From positions 1 through 64,000 of the forward strand of contig SFFW01000008.1 of assembly GCA_004556755.1 (NCBI GenBank): a stretch of 64,000 nucleotides of DNA. Direction: 5' to 3'. The notes below the pieces were generated by a model. That model was given only the letters and a program-made list of their open reading frames with translations. It had not been told where the DNA came from and did no database searches. Positions 32,556-41,705 of the stretch are shown one piece after another. Source of the DNA: Clostridiales bacterium (GTDB lineage: Bacteria > Bacillota > Clostridia > Oscillospirales > Oscillospiraceae). Each line of letters starts with the position of its first letter. Position 1 is the stretch's first letter. Position numbers and translations under genes: made by a program.

Positions 32556-33215
32556 TTATTCTTCTTCGGTTTCGGTCGCTTCGGCAACAAAGACCGCAAG
32601 CAGCATGGTGAATATCATCGCCTGAATGAGGCAGAACAGCAGGCTCAGCACATTCATGACGATCGGCAGAAGTATCGGGACCAGTCCGTAGAAGGTCTCA
32701 GTTACCTTTTCTTCGCCGTAGATGTTGCCGTAAAGTCGCAGTGCAAGCGACATCGGGCGGATAAACTGCTCAAGCAGGGTTATGGGCAAAAGCAGCGCCA
32801 CGGGCTTCAGAAAAGAGAGCAGGTAGCCCTTTAGACCCTTTGTCCTTATGCCCGTCGTGTGGATGGTGAAAAAGCCGATTATCGCAAGCGCTGCGGTGAC
32901 GGCAAGCATCGAGGTCGGCACCGTAAAAAGCTCGCCCGCACCGGGGAGCAGTCCCGAATAGTTGCACACGACTATGAGTATAAAAAACGTCGCAAGCACG
33001 GGGAAATACTTCTTCGTACGCTCGGTGCCGAGGACGCCCTCGATAAAGCCGAACAGCTTCGACACCGCCATTTCAGCAATGTTTTGCAGCACTCCGGGCT
33101 TGTCCTTCATCTTCCTCGTTGCGAGAATCGAAAACAGGACCAGCACCGCCATGATGACCCACATCGTCACGACCGTCGGCGTCGGCTTCAGGAAATTATC
33201 AAAAAATTCAGCCAA
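32556..33215 (-). CDS. atpB: ATP synthase F0 subunit a
   Basis: 219 residues with five to six membrane helices. The essential arginine is in RPMSLALRLYGNIYG. Start is TTG at 33215 with GGAGGAG 6 bp upstream, overlapping the end of atpI by 8 bp. Confidence 0.93.
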   Translation of the reverse strand: MAEFFDNFLKPTPTVVTMWVIMAVLVLFSILATRKMKDKPGVLQNIAEMAVSKLFGFIEGVLGTERTKKYFPVLATFFILIVVCNYSGLLPGAGELFTVPTSMLAVTAALAIIGFFTIHTTGIRTKGLKGYLLSFLKPVALLLPITLLEQFIRPMSLALRLYGNIYGEEKVTETFYGLVPILLPIVMNVLSLLFCLIQAMIFTMLLAVFVAEATETEEE

Positions 33216-33534
33216 GCATATCTCCTCCGTTCTCCGTATCTACGGCATCGGTTTTGTTGTTTTTGTCGGTCATGAGCTTCAAAAACAGAAGCCCGCAGAC
33301 CGAAAGTCCGAGTGCGGCGGCGATGAGCGGCGCTATAAATTTGACCTCAAGCAGCCGACACGCCCCGTACACGACACCGAGGCACAGCGCATCCAAAAGA
33401 AGCCTTGCGAAATTGACCGCCATGATAGCGGTAACGCTCGTTTTGCCGAGCGCCGAACGGCTAAGGCGGGAGTTTATGAACGCAACGAGTACGCCAAGGA
33501 GCAGCGCTGCGGCACACATCGAAATAAGCTTCAT
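33208..33534 (-). CDS. AtpI-like membrane protein
   Basis: About 108 residues with four membrane helices, in the atpI position at the head of the ATP synthase operon. Such proteins help assemble the c ring or supply Mg. Sequence conservation is poor in the family, so position is the main evidence. GAGGTG precedes ATG 33534. Confidence 0.7.
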   Translation of the reverse strand: MKLISMCAAALLLGVLVAFINSRLSRSALGKTSVTAIMAVNFARLLLDALCLGVVYGACRLLEVKFIAPLIAAALGLSVCGLLFLKLMTDKNNKTDAVDTENGGDMLG

Positions 33535-33667
33535 TGAAAACACCTCTGTAACTATGCCAATTTAAAGTGCAACAAACATATTTAACAACATTTTTATACA
33601 AAAAGCAATATTTAATTCTGCGTATTCTGTACAAATGCCTCGTGAATTTGTGATTATTTATAAAAAA

Positions 33668-33700
33668 GAGCTTCGGAAACCGCCAAAGCTTCCAAAGCTC
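33668..33700 (-). terminator. Terminator of moaB/mog gene
   Basis: GAGCTTCGGAA pairs with TTCCAAAGCTC (one G-T pair). The leftward transcript continues into TTTTTT. Confidence 0.75.
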
Positions 33701-33708
33701 CCATTAGC

Positions 33709-34164
33709 TTATCTTCCCGCAAGCATCGAGACTGCGTGACCGAGTGCAGGCACGACGGCGGAGAGATTTTCCCTCACCGCCTTTTCGCTGCCGGGTAGGT
33801 TTATGATGAGCGCATTGTTGCGCACCCCGGCGACCGCCCTCGTGAGCATCGCCCTCGGCGTTATGTCGAGGCTGTAGTGCAGCATCGCCTGCGGGATCGC
33901 CGGTATCTCCCGTTCGATGACGTCGAGCGTTGCCTCCGGCGTCACGTCCCTGTGGGAAAGTCCCGTACCGCCCGCCGTGACGATGAGATCGGCTCGACGC
34001 TCGTACTCGCACTTTATAAGCTCCGCCGAGATCGTGTCCCTCTCGGCGGGAACACCCGACGTGTATATTATTTCAAATCCGGCGCTTTGCAGCATCTCCG
34101 CTGCTGCGGCACCGCCCCTGCTCGCTGCATCGCCGACCGTTATTATCGCTGCCTTGTAAGTCAT
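33709..34164 (-). CDS. Molybdopterin adenylyltransferase-like protein (MogA/MoaB)
   Basis: 151 residues. The MoCF_biosynth fold has VTAGGTGLSHRDVTPEAT as the molybdopterin site and NLPGSEKAVRENL near the end. It adenylates molybdopterin before metal insertion. No other molybdenum cofactor gene is in the window. ATG 34164 has GAGGTG upstream. Confidence 0.85.
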   Translation of the reverse strand: MTYKAAIITVGDAASRGGAAAAEMLQSAGFEIIYTSGVPAERDTISAELIKCEYERRADLIVTAGGTGLSHRDVTPEATLDVIEREIPAIPQAMLHYSLDITPRAMLTRAVAGVRNNALIINLPGSEKAVRENLSAVVPALGHAVSMLAGR

Positions 34165-34246
34165 AACCGCACCTCGCTTATACAATTATAATAGTATGCA
34201 CTTTGATAATATCTTATTTTCGTCCCCGTGTAAATAGCGCTTTGGC

Positions 34247-34275
34247 TTGCCACGGGGATGAAAAAATGCTATGCT
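34247..34275 (+). promoter_or_regulatory. Promoter of M18 aminopeptidase gene
   Basis: TTGCCA (34247-34252), a 17-bp spacer and TATGCT (34270-34275), 26 bp before the start codon. Confidence 0.6.
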
Positions 34276-34301
34276 GTAAAAAAACGAAAGGTGCCGATAA
34301 A

Positions 34302-35609
34302 ATGGAATACAAATATACAGACAGGCTGCTCGACTTTATTCAGGCATCGCCGAGCTGCTTTCACGTTGTCGAAAACTTTGCCGGGTCACTGAGCGCCCTC
34401 GGCTACACCGAGCTTTCGGAGTCGCAGAGCTGGGAGCTTCGGCACGGCGGCAAGTATTTCGTCCGCCGCAACGGTTCCTCGATCATCGCCTTCCGCATCC
34501 CAAAAGGCACGCCCTCCGGCTTTATGATGGCGGCGGCGCACAGCGATTCCCCCACCTTCAAGGTCAAGGAGAACCCTGAAAAGCCCTCGGACGCATACGT
34601 TCAGCTCAGCACCGAGAAGTACGGCGGTATGCTCATGGCAACGTGGTTTGACAGACCGCTCAGCGTCGCAGGACGCATCATCGTGAGCGAGGGCGATAAG
34701 CTCAAAACGAAGCTCGTGAATGTTGACCGTGACCTGCTCGTCATTCCGAGCGTTGCGATACACATGAACCGCAGCGCAAACGACGGCATGAAGTACTCCG
34801 CTGCGGTCGACACCCTGCCGCTGTACGGCACCGCCGAAGGTGCGGGGAGCTTTTTGAGAATCGTTGCGGAAAGCGTCGGCGTCGAGAAGGAGAGCATCGT
34901 CGGCACGGATCTGTTCCTGTACTGCCGAGGCAGGGGTACGCAGCTCGGCTCCGACGGCGAGCTTATCCTTTCCCCGAAGCTTGACGATCTCCAGTGCGCC
35001 TTCGGCTGCATGGAGGGCTTTACGGATTCTCAGGAAAGTGCGGCGATCCCCGTGTGCTGTGTGTTCGACAACGAGGAGGTCGGCAGCGCAACGAAGCAGG
35101 GCGCTGCGTCCTCGCTTCTGCGTGACACCCTGCGGCGCATCTGCCTGTCGCTGGACTACGGCGAGGAGCGCTACCGTATGCTGCTTGCGCAGAGCTTCCT
35201 CGTCTCCGCCGACAACGCTCACGCAAAGCACCCGAATCATCCGGAATATTCCGATGCACTCAACTGCCCCGTTATAGGCGGCGGTGTGGTCGTGAAGTAC
35301 AACGCAAATCAGCACTATACGACCGACGGCGTTTCCTCCGCCGTGTTCAGGAGCATCTGCGCCGAGGCGGGAGTCAGGGTGCAGAGCTTTGCAAACCGCT
35401 CCGACATGGCGGGCGGCTCCACGCTCGGCAGTATTGCAAACGTGCTTGTGCCGGTAAAGACCGTTGACATCGGGCTTGCGCAGCTTGCCATGCACTCGGC
35501 GTGGGAGACCGCCGGAGCGCAGGACTTCGACGATCTGTGCGGGCTTATGACGCACTACTTTTCACGGAGCCTGCACGAGGACGAAGACGGCATAGCGATA
35601 CGGAGCTGA
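34302..35609 (+). CDS. M18-family aminopeptidase
   Basis: 435 residues. Zinc aminopeptidase of the aspartyl/lysyl aminopeptidase I family, trimming N-terminal residues of peptides in the cytosol. Metal ligands can be seen in AAHSDSPTFKVK, CVFDNEEVGSATKQG and the C-terminal VDIGLAQLAMHSAWE. AAAGGTG precedes ATG 34302. Monocistronic. Confidence 0.93.
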   Translation: MEYKYTDRLLDFIQASPSCFHVVENFAGSLSALGYTELSESQSWELRHGGKYFVRRNGSSIIAFRIPKGTPSGFMMAAAHSDSPTFKVKENPEKPSDAYVQLSTEKYGGMLMATWFDRPLSVAGRIIVSEGDKLKTKLVNVDRDLLVIPSVAIHMNRSANDGMKYSAAVDTLPLYGTAEGAGSFLRIVAESVGVEKESIVGTDLFLYCRGRGTQLGSDGELILSPKLDDLQCAFGCMEGFTDSQESAAIPVCCVFDNEEVGSATKQGAASSLLRDTLRRICLSLDYGEERYRMLLAQSFLVSADNAHAKHPNHPEYSDALNCPVIGGGVVVKYNANQHYTTDGVSSAVFRSICAEAGVRVQSFANRSDMAGGSTLGSIANVLVPVKTVDIGLAQLAMHSAWETAGAQDFDDLCGLMTHYFSRSLHEDEDGIAIRS

Positions 35610-35713
35610 TGCGTCGGCGAGCATCGTTCCCTACGTTTGCACCGTAAGTTCGCCTCTGCGATAAAAAAATATTGACAAGCGCCCTCCCGTCTGCTAAAAT
35701 AGCTCTTGCATTT

Positions 35714-35789
<76 letters not shown>

Positions 35790-35799
35790 GAGGAAAAAA

Positions 35800-35824
35800 G
35801 GCAGGACTTGCTCCTGTCTTTTTT
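35800..35824 (+). terminator. Terminator of tRNA-Ala
   Basis: GGCAGGA - CTTGC - TCCTGTC followed by a run of T. Confidence 0.8.
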
Positions 35825-35835
35825 GTTTTGCTCTC

Positions 35836-35857
35836 CGAACCGCTGCCCCTCTTGAAT
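35836..35857 (-). repeat. Inverted partial copy of tRNA-Ala (anticodon to T arm)
   Basis: CGAACCGCTG-ccc-CTCTTGAAT is the near-perfect reverse complement of tRNA positions 35750-35770. The copy could pair with the tRNA transcript or mark an inverted duplication. Confidence 0.75.
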
Positions 35858-35875
35858 ATTTTTATTTAATTTTCC

Positions 35876-35910
35876 GCCGCCAAAGGCGGCTTTTGCGGCA
35901 TCCCGCAAAA
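35876..35910. other. Two small hairpins between tRNA repeats
   Basis: GCCGCC-AAA-GGCGGC (35876-35890) and TTTTGCGG-CATC-CCGCAAAA (35891-35910) lie end to end, just before the duplicated tRNA tail. Confidence 0.7.
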
Positions 35911-35912
35911 GC

Positions 35913-35942
35913 TCAGCGGTTCGATCCCGCTTATCTCCACCA
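35913..35942 (+). repeat. Direct 30-bp repeat of tRNA-Ala 3' end (att-like)
   Basis: Bases 35913-35942 repeat 35760-35789 exactly (T arm, acceptor and CCA), 153 bp apart. A duplicated tRNA 3' end is the usual trace of tyrosine-integrase insertion (attL/attR), but only about 120 bp now separates the copies, so the element is gone or was tiny. Confidence 0.85.
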
Positions 35943-36072
35943 AAAAGATTAACCCTTCTGAATTTTGTATCATTGGCAAAATGACACATCTTCATCGGCA
36001 GGAAAATGCGGGTTTCGCTTGACAGACGCCGCATATCGGTGCTACGCTCAAAGAAGTTGGGAGGCTTGCGCT

Positions 36073-36420
36073 ATGAGAATTATCAAGAAATGGATGGGTC
36101 GCCGCCCGGAGGGCGCCGGCGACGTGCTGCTCCTTGAGGTCAGCCAATCCGAAATGTTTCAGCAGATGTACCCTCTTTTGGGGCAGCTTGCGCTTCACGC
36201 AATGAGCGGTCACGACGTTGATTACCGTCTGTACTTCATTTGCGAAAACGGCCGCCGCATCTTGCCCGTGGACAAGCCCAGTGTGCTGAGCGGCGCCTTC
36301 AACGGCGGAATAAACCCGCTTTTAGACTGCGAGATCACGGAGGCTTCCGACATCGGTGAGCTTATCGACAACGCCGCCATGCTCCCGCCCGTCAAAGCGA
36401 GCGAATACCTCTTTTCCTGA
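36073..36420 (+). CDS. 115-residue cytoplasmic protein, unknown
   Basis: Starts MRIIKKWMGRRPEG, GGGAGG 10 bp upstream. It has no membrane segment or motif I recognise. The segment HAMSGHDVDYRLYFICENGRR suggests a small alpha/beta fold. Lies between the tRNA-Ala repeats and the CHAP hydrolase gene. Confidence 0.65.
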   Translation: MRIIKKWMGRRPEGAGDVLLLEVSQSEMFQQMYPLLGQLALHAMSGHDVDYRLYFICENGRRILPVDKPSVLSGAFNGGINPLLDCEITEASDIGELIDNAAMLPPVKASEYLFS

Positions 36421-36431
36421 GCGAATATGAA

Positions 36432-36467
36432 AAACACCCGACGATGCCTGTGCATCGCCGGGTGTTT
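36432..36467. terminator. Hairpin terminator between convergent genes
   Basis: AAACACCCGACGATGC pairs with GCATCGCCGGGTGTTT (one bulge). The T-run is short. Confidence 0.65.
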
Positions 36468-36474
36468 GCTCAGA

Positions 36475-38148
36475 TCACGCAAAGTGACGGTAGATGAAGG
36501 TCAGGGTCTCGGCTCGTGTGCAGGTATTGTCGGGTCTGAATTCACCGTTGCCGTAGCCCACGGTTACGCCGTTTGAGTACGCCCACATTATCGCATCGAA
36601 GTACACGTCCTCCGAAACGTCGTCGAAGGGGTTTTCGACCTCTGCCGAGTCGCTGCCTGCGGCTCTCCACAGTAGAGTCACGAACTGCGCCCTCGAACAG
36701 CTATCGAATGGTCGGAAGGTCCCGTCGTCATACCCCGTCGTTATGCCGCTTTCCGTCGCCCAGAGTATCGCCTTGTAGTACGGCGTGAGCGAGCCTTCGT
36801 TTTTCACGTCCGTGAAGTCCTGTGCCGTCCCCTTGGGCTCGGGACAGCCGGAGGCACGCCACAGGAACGTCGCCACCTGCGCTCTTGTACAGGCTGCGTC
36901 CGGGTGGAAGCTGCCGTCCTTGTACCCCGTCGTTATGCCGCCGTCTATCGCCCAGACGATCGCTGCGGCGAACGGTGCGTGTCTGCCCGAGGTGTCAACG
37001 TCCGGGAAAGAACACTCATGGCCGCAAACGGTACAGACTGCGTTTTTATAGCTGTGGGCGCACTTTTTCCATACCGCCCAAAGCGTAACATCAAAGTTGT
37101 CGGTGTATTCGCTTCCGGCTGCGTACTTCGGCTTCTCGGCAGTCGGAGAGTCCGCCCAGCCAAGGAAAATATATTCGTCACGCCACGGGATCTGACTGCT
37201 CAGGTTTAACACAGCATCGTGCTGCTTTATCTGCATCTGCGGTGCGTTAATGCCGCCGTTTGCGTCATACCGCACTTCGTATCCGCTGCCGAAAACTATA
37301 AACGGCAGCTTCCATATCTTCAGATTGTATGCGTAGTCCACCGCCTCAATATACAGGTAATAGCGCCCCGTTGAGAGGGACGAATATTTGAGCGTGCCGG
37401 ACAGCGTCTGAAGTGACGCCGTCGTCGTACCCGGTGAGCAGTAGCCGTAGCCGTAGAAGTTGCCGTCCTCGTCACGCAGGTCGGCATACAGCCACATTAT
37501 TGCGTAGTCCGAGCGCACCGTTCCGGACACGCTGTGGCTCGTACCCTCCCATATATCGTTCGGGTATGACAGATTCTCAAGACTCATGTCGCAGCGTGCG
37601 TATGAGATCGTGCCGAACTGCGGCGTACCGTAGCCGAGGATGCTTCGGTCTCTGGGGCGCCGCTTGCGCTCGACCATATCGTTTGAGGTGTTGCCCTCTA
37701 TCGTGTAGACGTAATCGTCGTCCACGCTTTCGACGATGCCGACGTGCTCCGCACGTCCGTCATAACCGCTGCCCTCGTCGAAGTCGAAGAACACTATATC
37801 GCCGGGCAGGGGCGTATAGCTGCCGTTTTTCCATGCGTTGTGTTTCTTAAACCAGCTCACACCGCCGGAGTTGCAGGCGGCAAAGTTGGGGATCTCGCTT
37901 TCGGGAACGCCGGACATCCTTGCGCACCAACTCACGAACATGGCGCACCACGGCTGCCTGTTCATGCCGTACCATCTGCCGTATTTCGTGATATTCTCAT
38001 AATTCTCCCGATAGCCGACCTGAGAGGCGGCGACACGGAGGAAGTTTTCTCTGATGCTCGTATCGCCGTTTGCGGCAAATGCCGACAGCGGCAGAAGTCC
38101 GATAACGATAACGAGTGCAAGTGCAAGGCTGAGTAGGCGTTTTTTCAT
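36475..38148 (-). CDS. Exported CHAP-domain hydrolase with SLH domains
   Basis: 557 residues. Signal peptide (…LSAFAA, residue 26). The CHAP cysteine amidase/peptidase domain has C68 in RQPWCAMFVSWCA and H135 in AEHVGIVES, with acidic IEGN after it. A beta domain (GTSHSVSGTVRSDYAIMWL) and an InlB-type repeat (YIFLGWADSPTAEKPKY) follow, then three SLH motifs (about 395-557). It probably cuts peptidoglycan cross-bridges while tethered to the wall. GGGAG precedes ATG 38148. Confidence 0.88.
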   Translation of the reverse strand: MKKRLLSLALALVIVIGLLPLSAFAANGDTSIRENFLRVAASQVGYRENYENITKYGRWYGMNRQPWCAMFVSWCARMSGVPESEIPNFAACNSGGVSWFKKHNAWKNGSYTPLPGDIVFFDFDEGSGYDGRAEHVGIVESVDDDYVYTIEGNTSNDMVERKRRPRDRSILGYGTPQFGTISYARCDMSLENLSYPNDIWEGTSHSVSGTVRSDYAIMWLYADLRDEDGNFYGYGYCSPGTTTASLQTLSGTLKYSSLSTGRYYLYIEAVDYAYNLKIWKLPFIVFGSGYEVRYDANGGINAPQMQIKQHDAVLNLSSQIPWRDEYIFLGWADSPTAEKPKYAAGSEYTDNFDVTLWAVWKKCAHSYKNAVCTVCGHECSFPDVDTSGRHAPFAAAIVWAIDGGITTGYKDGSFHPDAACTRAQVATFLWRASGCPEPKGTAQDFTDVKNEGSLTPYYKAILWATESGITTGYDDGTFRPFDSCSRAQFVTLLWRAAGSDSAEVENPFDDVSEDVYFDAIMWAYSNGVTVGYGNGEFRPDNTCTRAETLTFIYRHFA

Positions 38149-38195
38149 ACTGTGTCTCCCAAATGTTCCGGCAGGCGCCGGAGAATATCGGAAAA

Positions 38196-38224
38196 AGTAT
38201 ATCACATTTTCCGACACTCTTCAA
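38196..38224 (-). promoter_or_regulatory. Promoter of CHAP-SLH gene
   Basis: On the minus strand TTGAAG (38224-38219), a 17-bp spacer and TATACT (38201-38196). Confidence 0.7.
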
Positions 38225-38273
38225 CGCTTCGGCGAAGCCTTGCGGCAAAAATTTCTCGCCGGGCATTATGTCC

Positions 38274-38302
38274 TTGCCAATCGGTCATTTTGCTGATAAA
38301 AT
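38274..38302 (+). promoter_or_regulatory. Promoter of GPH transporter gene
   Basis: TTGCCA (38274-38279), a 17-bp spacer and TAAAAT (38297-38302), about 80 bp before the start. Confidence 0.5.
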
Positions 38303-38384
38303 GTATGGTATCATGCTGCCGGGTCCGGATCGGAAGGCTTTAAAAGGCTTGCGGACACGGCAAAAAATTTCAGAGGTGCTTTTC

Positions 38385-39890
38385 ATGGACGATATGAAAA
38401 CCAGAAAGAGAAACCTCATCATGTTCCCGCTCGGCACGGTGGGCAGGGACATGATGTACAATCTCTTCATCAACTTTCTTATGGTGTACATCCTGTTCAC
38501 CCGCTCGCTTACCGTGGCACAGCTCTCCGCAATTACCGCTATCATGATTGCCGCAAGGGTCTTCGATGCGGTAAACGACCCCATCATGGGCAACATCATC
38601 GAGCGCACCCGCACGAGATGGGGCAAGTTCAAGCCCTGGCTCGTCATCGGCATACTTTCCACGAGCGTCGTCATATACCTTACCTTCAACACCGACCTTC
38701 AGGGCTGGAGCTTCGTGTGGTTCTTCGGCGTGATGTACTTCATGTACTCCATCACCTATACCATGCACGATATCTCCTACTGGGGCATGGTGCCCGCCCT
38801 CTCCAGCGACGCAAACGCCCGCAATCAGTTCACCTCCAGAGCGACGCTCTGCGCCGGCATCGGCGGTACCCTCGCCACGATGCTCATTCCCATGTTCACC
38901 ACCGGCGACATGGCGATCGGCGGCTCGGCAAAGACCGCCTACGGCGTCATCGCGCTCATCATCGCAGTGCTGGCTCCGCTGTTTCTGTGCTTCACCGTGT
39001 TCGGCGTCAAAGAGCGCCGTGACTACAAGGAAGCGCCCCCGATAAGCTTCAAGAAGATATGGACCACCATCACCGGCAACGACCAGCTTCTTTGGGTGTC
39101 CCTCGCCTTCCTCATTCAGCAGGTCGGCAACGGCATCGTCGTTGGCGGCATCGGCTCGATCTACGTCTACTTCGACTTTGGCTACGAGGGCGGACTTTAC
39201 ACGCTGTTCACCACCGTCGGCATGGCGGCGACCGCATTCCTCATGGTGTTCTACCCCGCCATCTCCCGTCGTCTCGACCGCAAGCCGCTCATGCGCATAC
39301 TTCTTATGATATCCCTCGTGGGCTACGTCGTGACCATCGTCTCCGGTCTGCTGCTGCCCTCCTCGACTCTCAAGTTCGTTCTCATCGTGCTGGGCTTCAT
39401 GCTTTCCAACTTCGGTCAGTACGGCTTCTACCTCGTCATGATGATCTCCATCCTCAACACCGTCGAATACAACGAGTACAAGACGGGCGACCGTGACGAG
39501 GCGATAATCTCCTCGCTGCGTCCCTTCCTCACGAAGCTCGGCGGCGCCATCATCGTTCTCATAACGAACCTCAGCTACATCATCTTCAAGGTCACCGACT
39601 TCTCAAACGGCATATCCGACATAGAAAACGCCGCATCCAAGGCGACCGAGGCCGCCCACGGCAACGCAGCCGAGATCGCCGAGATAGCAGCGCAGAAGTC
39701 GGCGGACATTGCCGAGATACTCAAGGGCGTCAGCGCATCGCAGACCTCCGGTCTGCTCCTGTGCATGACCCTTCTGCCCTGCGTGCTGATGCTCATATCC
39801 TACTTCATCTACAAGAGGCACTATAAGCTCGACGAGGCGGAGTACGACCGTATCTGCAAGGTCATAGAGGAGCGCAAGGCAAAGGCATGA
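38385..39890 (+). CDS. GPH/MelB-type sugar:cation symporter
   Basis: 501 residues, twelve membrane helices of the glycoside-pentoside-hexuronide family (FDAVNDPIMGNIIERTRTRWGKFKPW is the family signature). A 60-residue Ala-rich loop (ENAASKATEAAHGNAAEIAEI) precedes the last helix. AGAGGTG precedes ATG 38385. The stop overlaps the PIG-L gene by 4 bp (ATGA), so transporter and deacetylase are made together. This suggests uptake of an N-acetylated sugar or glycoside. Confidence 0.85.
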   Translation: MDDMKTRKRNLIMFPLGTVGRDMMYNLFINFLMVYILFTRSLTVAQLSAITAIMIAARVFDAVNDPIMGNIIERTRTRWGKFKPWLVIGILSTSVVIYLTFNTDLQGWSFVWFFGVMYFMYSITYTMHDISYWGMVPALSSDANARNQFTSRATLCAGIGGTLATMLIPMFTTGDMAIGGSAKTAYGVIALIIAVLAPLFLCFTVFGVKERRDYKEAPPISFKKIWTTITGNDQLLWVSLAFLIQQVGNGIVVGGIGSIYVYFDFGYEGGLYTLFTTVGMAATAFLMVFYPAISRRLDRKPLMRILLMISLVGYVVTIVSGLLLPSSTLKFVLIVLGFMLSNFGQYGFYLVMMISILNTVEYNEYKTGDRDEAIISSLRPFLTKLGGAIIVLITNLSYIIFKVTDFSNGISDIENAASKATEAAHGNAAEIAEIAAQKSADIAEILKGVSASQTSGLLLCMTLLPCVLMLISYFIYKRHYKLDEAEYDRICKVIEERKAKA

Positions 39891-40648
39891 GTCTGACGAG
39901 TTTTGCTCTGCGTTTTGCCTCTCCGCCGCCGGAGATCGAAAAGTGCGAGCGCTTCCTGTTTATCGGTCCGCACCCCGACGACATCGAGATCGGTGCGGGT
40001 GCAACGGCGGCAAAGCTTGCAGCCATGGGAAAAGCGGTCTGCTTTCTTGTCTGCACCGACGGCAGGTACGGCTCCGAGACCGTGCCGCCGGAGGAGCTTA
40101 TACCCCTTCGCCGTGCCGAGGCGCAGAAGTCGGCAGAGCTTCTCGGCGTACATGACCTTCGCTTTCTCGACCTATGCGACGGTGGCTTTTACTCCGAGGA
40201 GGAGCTTTGCCGTGGCATCGCCGAGGTCATCGGCAACTTTGCGCCCGACCTCGTTTTTGCGCCCGACCCCTGTGTCGCAAGCGAGTGCCACACCGACCAC
40301 CTGCGTGTGGGCAGGGCAGCGTCAAGGGCCGCCTACTTTGCGCCATACTCCGGCGTTGCGGCGCACATGGGAGCCGTGCCCGCACCGGTCAAGGGCATCG
40401 CATATTACATGACGGCAAGACCTAACCGCTATGTAAAAACCGACGAGGCTCTGTTTAAAAAGCAGCTTTCCTCGGTCCTCGACTGCCATTTAAGCCAGTT
40501 TGATGAGGCTGCCGGCAAGGCGCTGGCGCTTTATCTGCGGCTGCGCTCCGTCGATTTCGGGCTGCGCCGCTTTACGCTTCACGCCGAGGGCTTCCGCTGC
40601 ATAAGCGCACTCGGAATGCACTGTATGCCCGAGTCGGACTTCATCTGA
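39887..40648 (+). CDS. PIG-L/LmbE-family N-deacetylase
   Basis: 253 residues. Zinc motif PHPDDIE (residues about 28-34) and HTDH (about 137-140) mark the family, whose members remove acetyl groups from N-acetylglucosamine-containing molecules. Translationally coupled to the GPH transporter. The imported substrate is the likely target. Diacetylchitobiose-type sugars are one possibility, not shown by sequence. Confidence 0.87.
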   Translation: MSLTSFALRFASPPPEIEKCERFLFIGPHPDDIEIGAGATAAKLAAMGKAVCFLVCTDGRYGSETVPPEELIPLRRAEAQKSAELLGVHDLRFLDLCDGGFYSEEELCRGIAEVIGNFAPDLVFAPDPCVASECHTDHLRVGRAASRAAYFAPYSGVAAHMGAVPAPVKGIAYYMTARPNRYVKTDEALFKKQLSSVLDCHLSQFDEAAGKALALYLRLRSVDFGLRRFTLHAEGFRCISALGMHCMPESDFI

Positions 40649-40653
40649 ATATG

Positions 40654-40686
40654 AAAAAACGGAGAACTGCTCGTTCTCCGTTTTTT
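40654..40686. terminator. Bidirectional terminator
   Basis: AAAAAACGGAGAAC - TGCTC - GTTCTCCGTTTTTT between the convergent PIG-L and rhodanese genes. Confidence 0.9.
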
Positions 40687-40996
40687 ATTCCATTCCGTAT
40701 GGCCAGCCGATGAGACTCCCGACGTCGTACAGCTTCGTGTAGCCGAGCTTTGACAGCTTCTCGGACGCCTCCGCACTCCGTCTGCCCGAACGGCAGTAGA
40801 GTATTATCGGTCGGTTTTTGTCCGGCAGCAGCATCGCCGCCGACGACTCGTCAATATCGTCCACAGGGAAAAGCAGAGCGTTCTCCGCATGGCCCGTTAT
40901 ATACTCCTCTTCCTCACGCACGTCCACCATAAGGCAGCTTTTATCGCTGTCGAGAAGCTCCTTTGCACGTTCAAAATCAATTTTCTCGGCGCTCAT
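40685..40996 (-). CDS. Rhodanese-domain protein
   Basis: 103 residues, one rhodanese domain. The active-site loop CRSGRRS holds the sulfur-carrying cysteine, and MVDVREEEEYITGHAENA is the conserved N-terminal part. Last gene of the lipid operon, overlapping the end of the TVP38 gene by 20 bp. ATG 40996 has AGGAGG 9 bp upstream. Why a sulfurtransferase belongs here is unclear. Confidence 0.85.
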   Translation of the reverse strand: MSAEKIDFERAKELLDSDKSCLMVDVREEEEYITGHAENALLFPVDDIDESSAAMLLPDKNRPIILYCRSGRRSAEASEKLSKLGYTKLYDVGSLIGWPYGME

Positions 40997-41705
40997 TTTC
41001 ATTTTCCTCCTGCACCTTTTCGCTGCGGCGGCGGCATATCGTCTTGTATATGAGAAGTCCCGCTCCCGACAGGGCAAGCGTCACGCCGAACACCAGCACG
41101 GCAAAGCCGTAGTTTTGCTGATTCATCGCATTGCCGCCGAGTGTTGAGGTGATGACGGAGGGTATCCTGCCGACGGAGCAGATTATAAGCCAAGTCCGCC
41201 ACTTCATGTCGACAAGCCCGGCAAAGTAGCACAAAAGGTCCTTCGGCGTGCCGGGAAGCATGAATATGAGAAAGAAGATGACGTCCCGCTTTTCGGTCTC
41301 CTTCAGGAATTTAAGCTCCCGGATCTTCTCCTTTGAGAAGAATATCTCGACGACCTTCATACCGAAGTAGCGCACAAAGGCAAAGACCGCAACGCTGCCC
41401 AGCACCTCGCCGGCGATGCACAGCAGAAGTCCGGGTATGCTGCCGAAGGCGTAGCCTGCGACAAGCTCAAAGGGTTCGCCGGGGATGAATGCAAAGAAGG
41501 TCTGCAAAAACACCATGCCGACAAAGCCCAGCATACCCCAAACGCCGTACTCCCGCACCCATGCACGGAACTGCTCCGGCTCCGATGCGAACTCGATGAT
41601 GGGCTTTCCCGCAAAAACGATGAAAAGCACGCTAACCGCAGCGAAAACGACGATTGCGACGACGCCGAATATCTTTCTCTGTTTTTCGCTCATATCATGG
41701 GTCAT
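40977..41705 (-). CDS. TVP38/TMEM64 (DedA-like) membrane protein
   Basis: 242 residues with five to six membrane helices. FFAFIPGEPFELVAGYAFG and FFLIFMLPGTPKDLLCYFAGL are the two re-entrant loop motifs of the VTT/DedA family, now linked to lipid scrambling or flipping. It starts directly after the psd stop codon. Co-transcription with psd and the flippase-like gene supports a role in moving phospholipids. Confidence 0.87.
   Translation of the reverse strand: MTHDMSEKQRKIFGVVAIVVFAAVSVLFIVFAGKPIIEFASEPEQFRAWVREYGVWGMLGFVGMVFLQTFFAFIPGEPFELVAGYAFGSIPGLLLCIAGEVLGSVAVFAFVRYFGMKVVEIFFSKEKIRELKFLKETEKRDVIFFLIFMLPGTPKDLLCYFAGLVDMKWRTWLIICSVGRIPSVITSTLGGNAMNQQNYGFAVLVFGVTLALSGAGLLIYKTICRRRSEKVQEENENERREN

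Noticed and set aside
35836..35942. A second complete tRNA gene after tRNA-Ala
   Set aside because: Only the T arm and acceptor end are present in direct orientation. The 5' half is missing, and the other copy is inverted.
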